The position numbers and the translations under genes were made by a program. DNA of 64,000 bases, from NCBI GenBank assembly GCA_963971535.1, contig OZ020598.1, positions 87,316,185-87,380,184 on the forward strand, read 5' to 3'. The stretch comes from Notolepis coatsorum (lineage: Eukaryota; Chordata; Actinopteri; Aulopiformes; Paralepididae). This document shows positions 22,325-34,443 of this stretch, piece by piece. Numbering within the stretch: position 1 is the stretch's first letter; the number at the start of each line of letters is the position of its first letter. Under the pieces are notes generated by a model that saw only the letters and a list, made by a program, of their open reading frames with translations, was not told the origin of the DNA and searched no databases.

Positions 22325-22429
22325 TTTCCACATTCCCCAGGGACGGGGACATCTATTAGCTCTGTGTGACAGTGTCTCGCAGGCAGCGTCACTCTGTGTA
22401 CGTTGATGGTGGGGATCCGCCGAGTAGTC

Positions 22430-23322
22430 GGGCATCACCATCAGACCCAGCGTCAGCCTGTCACTCTGGCTCTAGTCTGGACCTGTGTCTCTGTAGCGTC
22501 AGCCTGTCACTCTGGCTCTAGTCTGGACCTGTGTCTCTGCAGGCCCTGCGTCAGCCTGTCACTCTGGCTCTAGTCTGGACCTGTGTCTCTGTAGGGTCAG
22601 CCTGTCACACTGGCTCTAGTCTGGACCTGTGTCTCTGTAGCGTCAGCCTGTCACTCTGGCTCTAGTCTGGACCTGTGTCTCTGTAGGGTCAGCCTGTCAC
22701 ACTGGCTCTAGTCTGGACCTGTGTCACTGTAGCGTCAGCCTGTCACTCTGGCTCTAGTCTGGACCTGTGTCTCTGCAGGCCCTGCGTCAGCCTGTCACTC
22801 TGGCTCTAGTCTGGACCTGTGTCGCTGTAGCGTCAGCCTGTCACACTGGCTCTAGTCTGGACCTGTGTCTCTGTAGCGTCAGCCTGTCACACTGGCTCTA
22901 GTCTGGACCTGTGTCTCTATAGGGTCAGCCTGTCACACTGGCTCTAGTCTGGACCTGTGTCTCTGTAGCGTCAGCCTGTCACACTGGCTCTAGTCTGGAC
23001 CTGTGTCTCTGTAGGGTCAGCCTGTCACACTGGCTCTAGTCTGGACCTGTGTCTCTGTAACGTCAGCCTGTCACACTGGCTCTAGTCTGGACCTGTGTCT
23101 CTGTAGCGTCAGCCTGTCACTCTGGCTCTAGTTTGGACCTGTGTCTCTGTAGGGTCAGCCTGTCACTCTGGCTCTAGTCTGGACCTGTGTCTCTGTAGCG
23201 TCAGCCTGTCACTCTGGCTCTAGTCTGGACCTGTGTCTCTGTAGCGTCAGCCTGTCACTCTGGCTCTAGTCTGGACCTGTGTCTCTGTAGCGTCAGCCTG
23301 TCACTCTGGCTCTAGTCTGGAC
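22430..23322. repeat. Minisatellite, 46-bp unit (left block)
   Basis: Units contain GTCAGCCTGTCACTCTGGCT and CTAGTCTGGACCTGTGTCTC. Some have an extra CAGGCCCTGC linker. About 20 units are present. The array continues at 23946 after a transposon insertion. Confidence 0.95.
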
Positions 23323-23954
23323 GCGTGTTGCTTTTTAACAGCGGAGGAGTGCAAGAATGTGACAATGTGACCATGTGACCGCGGCAGCGCGAGAGAGCGG
23401 CAGTGCGGAAATAGGCTGTCTATTGCCATTCTCTAAGACAAACGCTAACCTTAACCAGCTCCTTAAGCGCCTAAACTTAACCTTTCTAACCTTAACCAAC
23501 TCCGAAACAATGCCTAACCTTAACCTTAACCATGCCTAACCTTAACCTTAACCATAGAAAGAATATTGCCATTCTCTAAGACAAACTCTAACCTTAACCA
23601 GCTCCTTAACAGCGCCTAAACTTAACCTTTCTAACCTTAACCAACTCCGAAACAATGCCTAACCTTAACCTTAACCTTAACCATGCCTAACCTTAACCGG
23701 CGAAAGAATACACGTTAAAAAAAAATTGATGGGATTCGAACTTGAAACCAACGGACCGCAGGACCGCCGCGCTGCCAGGTGAGCTAAGCTTCGAATGAGA
23801 ATCATGGCGGTTTACGGCTAAATAATGCCGCAAGCTCTGCCGCTCCGCTCCGCGGTTGCCGCGCCTGCCGCGGGGCGTGTCACAGCCAATCAGGGAAAAC
23901 GCGGAAGCATTCGGCGCACTCCTTCGCTGTTAAAAAGCAATAGGCAGTCTGGAC
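23314..23954. mobile_element. TIR element inside the 46-bp minisatellite, with tRNA-like insert
   Basis: The element spans 23323-23945. Its ends are inverted repeats of about 30 bp with three mismatches (left GCGTGTTGCTTTTTAACAGC; right complement GCCTATTGCTTTTTAACAGC). A 9-bp direct repeat, AGTCTGGAC, flanks it (23314-23322, 23946-23954), but the tandem context can mimic a target duplication. The body has an internally duplicated block rich in CCTAACCTTAACC (about 23440-23560 and 23570-23700) and a minus-strand tRNA-like segment. The superfamily is uncertain; 9-bp duplications would fit Mutator- or Merlin-like elements. Confidence 0.75.
23725..23792 (-). other. tRNA-like sequence with pol III boxes
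   Basis: The minus strand reads TTAGCTCACCTGGCAGCGCG (A-box-like), then about 30 bases later CAAGTTCGAATCCC (B-box-like, one mismatch from GGTTCGANTCC), then within about 6 bases a run of nine T, which would terminate pol III. No acceptor stem pairs, so it is not a functional tRNA. Confidence 0.45.
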
Positions 23955-24382
23955 CTGTGTCTCTGTAGGCCCTGCGTCAGCCTGTCACTCTGGCTCTAGT
24001 CTGGACCTGTGTCTCTGTAGCGTCAGCCTGTCACTCTGGCTCTAGTCTGGACCTGTGTCTCTGTAGCGTCAGCCTGTCACTCTGGCTCTAGTCTGGACCT
24101 GTGTCTCTGTAGCGTCAGCCTGTCACTCTGGCTCTAGTCTGGACCTGTGTCTCTGTAGGCCCTGCGTCAGCCTGTCACTCTGGCTCTAGTCTGGACCTGT
24201 GTCTCTGTAGCGTCAGCCTGTCACTCTGGCTCTAGTCTGGACCTGTGTCTCTGTAGCGTCAGCCTGTCACTCTGGCTCTAGTCTGGACCTGTGTCTCTGT
24301 AGGCCCTGCGTCAGCCTGTCACTCTGGCTCTAGTCTGGACCTGTGTCTCTGTAGGCCCTGCGTCAGCCTGTCACACTGGCTG
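23946..24382. repeat. Minisatellite, 46-bp unit (right block)
   Basis: About nine further units of the array at 22430-23322, some with the GGCCCTGC linker, ending at GTCAGCCTGTCACACTGGCT. Confidence 0.95.
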
Positions 24383-24448
24383 GGGCTGGCATGCAGAGAG
24401 AGAAGCAGATAGAGAGATGAAGAGAGAGAGAGACGGACAAGAAGAGGC

Positions 24449-24620
<172 letters not shown>

Positions 24621-24660
24621 GAGAGGGAGAGAGAAAGAAACAGAGATAGGAAGAATCAAG

Positions 24661-26436
<1,776 letters not shown>

Positions 26437-26471
<35 letters not shown>
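26437..26471. repeat. (ATC)n microsatellite
   Basis: Eleven to twelve ATC units. Confidence 0.95.
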
Positions 26472-26690
26472 GGTGTCTTCTTCGTTCCGAAGGTTGCCTA
26501 TCAATCTCGAACCCATTCCCAACCAACCAACCCAACCCATTCCAACCCAACCACTTCTTCTCTCCAACTGCGTGACTCCGCCTCTCACTCCGCTCCAATC
26601 ACAGACGTCGTCTACCCAGCCTCTTCTTGGTCTTCCACGTCCTCTCTTTCCATCCACCTTCCCCATCACCACCTTCTTGAACATCATGAG
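26472..26690 (-). pseudogene. LINE reverse-transcriptase C-terminal remnant
   Basis: The minus strand encodes a frame with GKRGRGRPRRGWVDDVCDW, a motif typical of the extreme C-terminus of fish LINE reverse transcriptases (GKR-RGRPR-x-W-x-DD). Only about 70 codons remain and no catalytic core is present. Confidence 0.5.
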
Positions 26691-26729
26691 CCATGAATCA
26701 TGTACAGTGGATTCATCGCCAAACGTTCT

Positions 26730-29074
26730 TTAACTCTTTCAGCGCCAATCGACCATTCCACCCTAGTCGATCGTCTCGAACACAGGCTCGGTATTGGGGG
26801 GTCTGCCCTAAGCTGGTTCGCATCCTACTTGAGCGGCCGCTCCTTTTCGGTCAGTTTGGGTGGACACTCCTCCCCCACAGCTAGTCTACCGTATGGGGTC
26901 CCCCAAGGTTCCATCCTGGCCCCCATACTCTTCTCTATTTACATGCTCCCCCTGGCCGAAATCATCCAGAAACACAACATTTCATATCACTTTTATGCCG
27001 ATGACTCCCAAATCTACCATCCCCTCAACCCCTCTGACACAGCTAACCTAGACTCCCTTAAAAACTGTCTTAGGGACATAAAAAGCTGGATGGCCCTCAA
27101 CTTCCTACAGCTAAATGAAAATAAAACAGAGATAATTTTGTTTGGCCCCCCCTTCCACCAAAACACTCTCCAACAGCCTAGGACAACTCTCCACCCACCT
27201 CAAACCCCACGTCAAGAGCCTGGGTGTAATATTTGACCCAGAGCTCAAATTCGACCGGCAGGTAAATGCAGTAGTCAAGTCATGCTTTTTCCAACTCCGC
27301 AACATCACTAAAATAAAACCAATCCTTTCACCCGTCGACCTGGAAACAGTAGTTAATGCATTCATCATTTCACGCCTTGACTACTGCAATGCCCTCTACA
27401 CCGGCATCAGTCAGGCAGCCATGTCCCACCTCAAAATGGTCCAGCACTCTGCAGCTAGATTCCTTACCGGCACCAGAAAGAGAGAGCACATCACACCAGT
27501 TCTAGCCTCCCTACACTGGCTCCCAGTCCCACTTAGAATAGACTTCAAAATCCTCCTCCTGACCTTTAAGGCACTATTGGGTGCAGCACCCCTATACATA
27601 ACAGAGCTCATCACCCCCTACGCAGCACCCAGGTCACTAAGATCCTCCAATCAGGCTCGGCTGGTCCCCCCCCCCTGCACCAGACTAAAAAAGAGAGGCG
27701 ATCGCTCCTTCAAGGCCCGCAAACTGTGGAACCAGCTACCCCTGGAGATCCGATCTGCCCCCTCGCTGGAGACATTTAAGGCCCGTCTAAAAACCCACTT
27801 TTATTCCCTAGCCTTCAATTAACCCTGTTTCTCACACACCCTAACTCACACACTCCCATGCAATGTTATCCTGCCCCCTCCCTCTTGTATCTCTTCTTGT
27901 GCTCCTCTGTCCCCTGTGTGCTACTGTGCTTTGTGCTCCCCTATCCGCTTGTGGGCCTACTGTTGTCCTATTTTCTGAATGTACTGTCTTGTCCTGTTGT
28001 GCCTTTTTGTATTTTTGTATTTGTGTATTTTATATTAGGACATTGATTTTATGCTTTGATTGTACAGCACTTTGGTTGGCTCTTGAGTTTTTAAACGTGC
28101 TTTATAAATAAATTACTTGACTTGACTTGAATCACGACTATAGTCGGGTTATCTCGCCATGTGTTGAGCGCCAGGACCTGACTATACTCGGGTTTTCGAT
28201 TGTTTTCATCGCTTTTTCTTTTTTAATATTCTATACAGTCTCACGGACCTCGGTGTATCATTGGGACTCATTCTGAGACCTCGAGATTGCAATGCCGGGT
28301 GAATCCTGCTAGGTGGCAGTATCGCCTACCCTTTGAAACCTTATTTCACACTGTGTGTTACATTTTATATGGTCCGGGTGGATAAATGGGACCCGGGCAA
28401 GTGAAAGGCTTCATTCGAGCCACTTGGAACGCATCCAGCACACTTGATGCATAGTTTGTCCCATTTCATGTCAGGGACCCGATGGACATCAATACTGGAA
28501 ATCGCGATCAGACCATTGGAATATTCATTTTGGAATACCTCCTAGAAAAGGTAAGGACTATATGACATCAATCCTACTTTGATCCTACAATGATTTCACA
28601 TCGATCGTAACGATCATATGTCACGTACTACAAAACGTATGCCGTTGCTGACGATCAGAGCATCACAAAACGACCCCCCCCCCCTTTGATGCCTTCATGA
28701 TGAAAATAATACCTATTATATACCTTTGATTTGGAAATAGTATTGTGTCCAGGCAAGCAATGTGAACGACTTTCGCAAAATGCACATGCGGTCCATAACT
28801 CAGCTTCCAGGAATTAGCCCGGATCACTCTGAAACTATACAATATTCACCACGGGATAACACGCGAACGTATACATGAAGAAATAAAAAATTGTTTACAT
28901 GTTGGACGAGAGATAGTGACTGTCAAATGAGCCATAGTATTGTCTCCATAGCTATAATATAGAATATAGATATAGCTCTGCAAACATCGTGACGCACTGT
29001 GAAAATGACCATATTTTAAAGCGTGGCGCAGAGACAGCAGGGATGGGGGTACACGCTGGCGCTGAATGAGTTAA
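26730..29074. mobile_element. piggyBac-type MITE split by an L2 insertion
   Basis: The left end TTAACTCTTTCAGCGCC (26730) and right end GGCGCTGAATGAGTTAA (to 29074) are the family's inverted termini with TTAA duplications. Removing the L2 at 26751-28130 leaves about 965 bp, close to the intact 940-bp copy at 16350. The interior (28134-29070) carries the family core near 28505-28550 (CGATCAGACCATTGGAATAT, then GGTAAG). Confidence 0.82.
26751..28130 (+). pseudogene. L2-clade LINE reverse transcriptase, 5'-truncated, one frameshift
   Basis: Plus-strand frame from 26751 (DHSTLVDRLEHRLGIGG) through PYGVPQGSILAPILFSIYML and the YADDSQIY catalytic box (about 26995) to TEIILFG, then, after a one-base shift in a C-run at 27146-27152, HVKSLGVIFDPEL, RLDYCNALYTG, HWLPVPLRIDFKI and a stop at 27822. 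These are the finger-palm-thumb blocks of L2 reverse transcriptases. The 3' UTR ends with a TTTATAAATAAATTACTTGA-type tail and (CTTGA)n at 28118-28130. The target duplication is AATC (26747-26750, 28130-28133). Apart from the C-run frameshift the frame is open, so the insertion is fairly young. Confidence 0.88.
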
Positions 29075-29960
29075 TGTAGTTATAATAATAATAATGCAGG
29101 ACCTGTTCGGAGGTCTTTAAAATGCGTATACGTGCCAATATTTTATTTATTTTTAAATCCCTCACCAATCTCACATTTGTTTTGCAGTATATGTTGTGTA
29201 TATTGCTGTGGGGGGAAATTACTCAACAATCCTCAGCTCAATAAAATCCAGATTGATGGTGAGAAATAAGTAGGAATGAATGACCCAGCCTGTCCTAAAT
29301 GGCTCAGACAGCCCATCATTTCTTTGACAGCCCATAATTTCTCTGACAGCCCGTAAGTTGGTATGTTCTTCCTAATGGCAAGGAAAACCCATCAGATTAG
29401 ACAGGAGCTATGATCATGCTATATTTAGTTTATGGTAAACTGTATGTGTATGTTTATTTGTTTGTATGTTTATTTGTTAATGTGTTAGGATTCCCATTAG
29501 CTGTGCTCTAAAGCTCTTCCTCGGGCCATCATTTAAAAACATACATTAAATATTAGTAAGTGAACATAAATAAAGACATTTAAAAACATACATTAAACAT
29601 TACAGTCAGCACAAATGGCAAACATAAGACATATATTAGAGAATAACATTAATATGTACAAGTAAAACTCACTTATACATATAATTGTTAGACTAGAAGA
29701 CTAGACTAGAAGTCTTTATTTGTCATGCAGTTTTTAACACACAGACGCGAGATAGGCGACCCACAGGAACACACACACACATGCACTGAGTCGCTGATGA
29801 AATGTCTCTCTGCTCTGTTCCCATCCCGTCGTCCTTACCCCCATGGGCAGCCGGGAGCAGATAGGGCATCAACGTGAGCCGCGCCCCGGGGACCAATCCA
29901 AGTGCTCCTGTCTTTGTCAAGGACGCCACAGCGTTAGCGATCTGTTGTACATGTTTTTCC
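29075..29960. other. Intergenic stretch with LINE-tail fragments
   Basis: GTTAGGATTCCCATTAGCTG at about 29486 followed by CTCTTCCTCGGGCC is a recognisable teleost LINE 3'-end motif. GTCTTTATTTGTCATGCAG at 29712 is another short tail-like piece. No gene seen. Confidence 0.45.
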
Positions 29961-30152
29961 ATTGGGTTTATCTTATCGGGGGGGAAACCCTTGCGAGCAC
30001 GGGGAGAACATGCAAACTCCACACAGAAAGGCCTGGGAGATACCCCACCTGAGTACCTGGCATCATGGAAACCTGGTCCCCAAGCGGGAATCGAACCCTG
30101 GATCTTCTTGCTGTGAGGCGACAGTGTTAACCACTACACGACCATATGACGT
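29961..30152 (-). mobile_element. V-SINE-like element, minus strand
   Basis: The minus strand reads from a tRNA-like head (TAGTGGTTAACACTGTCGCC, then GGGTTCGATTCCCG) into TGTGTGGAGTTTGCATGTTC and TCCCCGTG, the conserved central block of V-SINEs such as zebrafish DANA and HE1. The tail is degraded around 29960. Confidence 0.75.
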
Positions 30153-30486
30153 TCCTAAGCGTTTCCCGGGGGGTGTATGTGTGTAAGTGGCCTTTTCTTC
30201 TGTCCCCACAAGTGATGAAAGCTAATTGGCCGGACCCCACAAGGTAAAGGAGCTATTGCTTCTGGTTCAGGGGAGTTAGGTTAACGTTAGGGCGATAACG
30301 TAACGTGTAGTTATGCTATTGTTAATGGCGTATTCCATTGAAAGTTGGAGGTCGGAAGCTCCTCTGTGCGTTCCAGTGCCATAACTATGTAATGTGTCTA
30401 AAGGGAGCAGAAGCAGGTGACCCTGGGAGCAGCTGTGTTTGCAGGTGTGGCTGGTTTCTGAACACAATGCACACTGTTATTAGGCT
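30153..30486. other. Unassigned intergenic stretch
   Basis: No gene or element recognised. Confidence 0.5.
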
Positions 30487-31988
30487 ACTGTACACAGTAC
30501 TCGAGTTGTGACAAAAAAACAGGGGGGATGGTCAGGGCTGCAGATCTCATGACAAGTTTGGGGGGGACGCAGATTATGCGGGTCGATGCCCGCGGTAGAA
30601 CATTTTAATGATTTTAATACGCAAATGAAGCTTTTAGGAGTATTTCAAAACTAGAATTACAGAGTGGGAATAGATACACTACTCTTGATACCACATAATT
30701 ATTATTGGAGGGGACAATTAATATATTTCCTAAATAGCACTTATACAGATATTCCCTATATTAGACCAACAGGTAACAACAAAACAACCAAAACAATAAC
30801 AATATTGAAACACCTTTCTTATTTTAATACTGTGTGTGTGTGTGTTAAAAACAATTAAAATACATTAAACTGATAAAAGAAATGCTTTTAAAATGTAAAA
30901 TAATAGACCTAAAATGATGATAATAAATCATATTCAGCCTATGGATTTCCTTTGTCCTACATAAATTATTAGAAAAACGGGAGGGTTGGTTGACAATGCA
31001 AGTCGCGCGCAACACCTGTTTGAGCTGCGGGATGAGGTGTGCTTGTTTCTGACAGAATGCGTCCCAGCTCGCTGCCCACCTTTCCGATCCCGACTGGATA
31101 ACAGGGCTAGCATATTTGTCTTGCATATTTGCTAAAATGAATGGACTTAATCTGTCACTATAGTGAAAACACAACCATCCTGTCGCTCAATGATTAAATA
31201 CAAGTGTTCACGAGGAAACTCGAGCGCTGGAGTAGAAATGGGCTGGATTTCCAGAGCTTAATTAATTATGGAGGAAAATGAACTGAGTGTGAATACAGTG
31301 AGGATGTCTATAACAACTCACCTCCAAGCTCTTCTTGAACAGTTTAAAAAGTATTTCCCTGAGGAAAATCAAGCGACGAACCTTAAAGACAGTGTTTCAC
31401 TGCATGTCTTTAAGGTTCGGTCGCTTGATGCAATCCAGTGTTTCAGTCCAATCGTATTTATTATTTAAATATTGTATTTAACTTTGCCATGGCACTGCCA
31501 TGTTGCCACTGACAACATCTGGTGTCTTTGTTGTGGGAAGACTGGCATTGCATGCGGTTCACCAGTGTATTGTAATCTGGTGTGAGCCGGCAGACGAGAA
31601 GTGCCGTGCGCCACGTGGAAACATATGGGTGATTTTGCGCAAGCTCCCACGCGCACTGAGGATGGCCAGTGTAACAGTACCGTGGGAATCTTTATTAAAC
31701 ATCTGATATTTTCGCGGGTCTCGTGCCACTGTCAATTAAGGCTAAGCGACCGACAGTCAGTGGCGCGAGATGCGCACCGTTTGACAGTGATGCGCAGCAT
31801 ATTTGCGAATTGCGAGTGCATGCTCTTGTGACTGAGAGGATGGCCAGTGCCGCAGACATTTTTATTAAACATTAAACATTCTGATACTTTTATGTAAGGG
31901 ATGGGAAGGGGGATGGTATTGACCGTTTTAATTTCAGGGGGGATGGCATCCCCCCGCATCCCCCCTCAACTCGAGTACTGACTGTACC
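30487..31988. mobile_element. hAT-superfamily element with 8-bp target duplication
   Basis: The element spans 30495-31980 (1486 bp), beginning CAGTACTCGAGTTG and ending CAACTCGAGTACTG, a 14-bp perfect terminal inverted repeat. Flanks ACTGTACA (30487-30494) and ACTGTACC (31981-31988) are an 8-bp duplication with one change. Sub-terminal GGGGGGATGG runs recur at both ends. A plus-strand frame at 31268-31400 includes MSITTHLQALLEQFKKYFPE, which resembles part of the ZBED/GTF2IRD2-type hAT transposase (inference). It is a deletion derivative without an intact transposase. Confidence 0.82.
31370..31427. repeat. Short perfect hairpin within the hAT element
   Basis: CAAGCGACGAACCTTAAAGA-CA (31370-31391) pairs with TGTCTTTAAGGTTCGGTCGC-TTG (31405-31427): 22 pairs with one bulged base around a 13-nt loop. 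It lies exactly where the transposase-like frame loses similarity, so it may be a palindromic duplication formed during internal deletion. Confidence 0.8.
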
Positions 31989-32074
31989 ACACTGGTATTG
32001 ATGAGACTCGAGCTTCATTCGTCTTCTACAGATTAAAGCTGTTCATAGTGTACATTGTCGTGTTGGAATGATGT

Positions 32075-32298
32075 CGGGGCGACAGTGGCTCAGGAGGTAG
32101 AGCAGTCGTCTGGTAATCCGTTCCCGGTTCGATTCCCGCACCTCCCTGGCAGCGTGTCAAAGTGTCCTTGAGCAAGATTTAACCCCTAATTGCTCCTGAT
32201 GAGCAGGTGGGCAACTTGCATGGTTGCCTCCTCCATCGGTGTATGAATGGGTCAAATGTGAGGATAAAAGCACTATATAAATGCAGCCATTTACCATT
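32075..32298 (+). mobile_element. tRNA-derived SINE, copy A
   Basis: Begins GGGGCGACAGTGGCTCAGGA with A-box GTGGCTCAGGAGG and B-box GGTTCGATTCCCG, then CAAAGTGTCCTTGAGCAAG and CTAATTGCTCCTGATGAGCA, ending with an L2-like GCACTATATAAATGCAGCCA and TTTACCATTCA. This is a widespread percomorph/acanthomorph SINE type with a LINE-derived tail. Confidence 0.85.
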
Positions 32299-32433
32299 CA
32301 TACAACTGTCTTGGAAAAGTCAGGTAGGAGGTTGGATCTTTTCTATTCCCAGCTTCAATGGAATGCACCATAAGGTTAGGATAAGTTGTTAGGGGAATGA
32401 AGGTAAGTCTATGACCCCACAATACATGGAAAC

Positions 32434-32437
<4 letters not shown>
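32299..32437. other. Unassigned short spacer
   Basis: Nothing recognised. Confidence 0.4.

Positions 32438-32502
<65 letters not shown>
32438..32502. repeat. (TG)n microsatellite
   Basis: About 32 TG units, followed by a looser TG-rich flank to about 32640. Confidence 0.96.
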
Positions 32503-32504
<2 letters not shown>

Positions 32505-33884
32505 GGAATTCTATGCTTGCTCACATATAAATGTGTGCACATGTTTGTGTGTGAGTGTGCGTACAAAATGTGAATATATCTGTGTTTGAGTGAGTATGTG
32601 TGTATGTCTAGATGGGTGCATGTACTGTATGTGTGTGTAATCAATCAATCAATAACAAACTTGTATGGCACCTGTCCATTCAGATCCAGACATTCCAATA
32701 CCCTTTGGGGGTTTTTGAGTGTCAGCCTTTCAATCTCCTGCAGACCGGATGCCTTTAACTGGGCCAGATCAGTCTCTGCGACCATTAGTGGAAATGTCAA
32801 CACTGAATAATTTACTAGATACTACTGTACCACTATGCCTATAAATAGACCCAGTGCCTTGCCTTTCAATCACGCCATCTCCCTCAACCTAAATCTTCCC
32901 CATGCATGTCATAGGAGATCAGTACCAAACGGCGGATCAAACGCTGACATGCTTTTGACTGTGGCTGGATAGAGGTTCCTTTCTTAGCGTTTTTCTTTGT
33001 CGTTAATACATATTCAGTGTGGGGCATTTAAATTTTTTTGTTACTTGTTATCAGGCTACTTACAGGGCTCTATTGATTTGCCCTCTCTCTGTACTCTTGT
33101 TCTTTTGTCCAATATTGAATACTAATCCAATTCATTACTTAGTGAACACGATATACTCTAGGCTTAGATCATTCGGTTGAGGTTGTTAGATAAACAAATA
33201 GCATACATTTATCTCAATTAGAGACATCTAATATATTTCTGTCTGCTTCGATTTATAGAACAATACACCTCTTTGTGTTAGAAATGACGATATCGGTATC
33301 GGCCCGATAATTTAAAAAGTCCTACTCTAGTAATGGGTACCGGTGCATCCCTAAACACACATAGTGAAAACACAGATATGTCACTATTCTAACACCCTTT
33401 TTAACACCCTCGTTTACCGATTCCAGTGTGTCCATCCTGTGTCCAGTGGGAAAAGCCCGCCCTGACAACCGGTAACGATGAACACGACTAATAATGTGAC
33501 ATTTTCATACCATTGTCAGCTTGGGTACATGAGCTCTCTCAAGCTGGAGAAAAGACCCCCCCCCCCCCCCCCAACTTGGAAATGTCCTATGCATACCTAA
33601 AAATAGAGCAACATTGCCTTGGAAAACAAATGTTTTTGACTCAGTTTGAAACAGTATGGGTGGATTTTATTATAATTATTTTTTTAAGAACTACAGATTT
33701 TAAAGTGACCTGATATTGTCCACCAAGTTTCCTCTTCATAATGACTGAATCAGGTCACTTTAAAATCTGTATTTGTTTCAAAAGAAAGAATAAAAAAAGA
33801 AATGAGGTATTCATAATACAGACAATAGTTACTTGGATATTGCACTTGCTGCTAAATCTCCACCCTCCCCATCTGAATGAGTTA
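32503..33884. other. Intergenic stretch with MITE fragments and a hairpin
   Basis: At 32640-32720 AATCAATCAATCAATAACAA followed by TTGTATGGCACC looks like a reversed LINE tail. At about 33282-33352 GACGATATCGGTATCGGCCC and CCGGTGCATCCCTA resemble the right half of a TAGGGATG-type hAT MITE. Poly-C lies at 33557-33572. No gene seen. Confidence 0.45.
33692..33771. repeat. Perfect 23-bp inverted repeat
   Basis: TACAGATTTTAAAGTGACCT-GAT (33692-33714) is exactly complementary to ATCAGGTCACTTTAAAATCT-GTA (33749-33771), with a 34-base loop. It may be a tiny foldback MITE or a hairpin RNA source; function unknown. Confidence 0.85.
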
Positions 33885-34412
33885 ATTTGTGGGTCCAGGT
33901 TTTTTAGTTTTTTTGACCAAATCTTTTTATTTTCATATTTTCAAACAAGAAACAACACAGCACAATAATGACAATATTACATAACAGACATCCAAGAACA
34001 CAAACTAACACAACAATGACTAGACAATAAATTAGACCTATTATATATCGGATACACAACCAGTCAATACAAGTTGTCACAAAGAAAAAGGATAACAAAA
34101 TAAAATCTTTACTATAAAAAGTGCTTACCGAGCCCCCTCCACCTCCAGGTCCAGCAACCGCAAGCCACAGTCCCGGAGGACCCACAGCCCGGCCCCCCCG
34201 CGAGCCAAAGCAACACGCCTCTTTAGCGCCTCGACCCGCAGAGACCCCGAACCGCGGCCCACCCCAGCCAGAGCCCACGATCACCAGACCCAGATCAGAA
34301 GGGGGTCAGAAAATATACATAGGACCAATATTGAATGAAAAATAATAAACAAAACAAAATTAAAAATACAAAAACACCATATACCATCAACATACATGAA
34401 TATTTGCTCTAT

Positions 34413-34443
<31 letters not shown>

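Noticed and set aside
23440..23700. Interstitial telomere repeat
   Set aside because: The motif is TTAACC/CCTAACC mixed, not TTAGGG/CCCTAA in tandem, and it lies within a bounded transposon.
23725..23792. Functional tRNA gene on the minus strand
   Set aside because: The A and B boxes are plausible but the acceptor stem does not pair and the anticodon arm is irregular; kept as tRNA-like only.
22430..24382. 46-bp repeats considered as a CRISPR or coding repeat
   Set aside because: Contiguous units with no spacers and no maintained frame (46 is not a multiple of 3).
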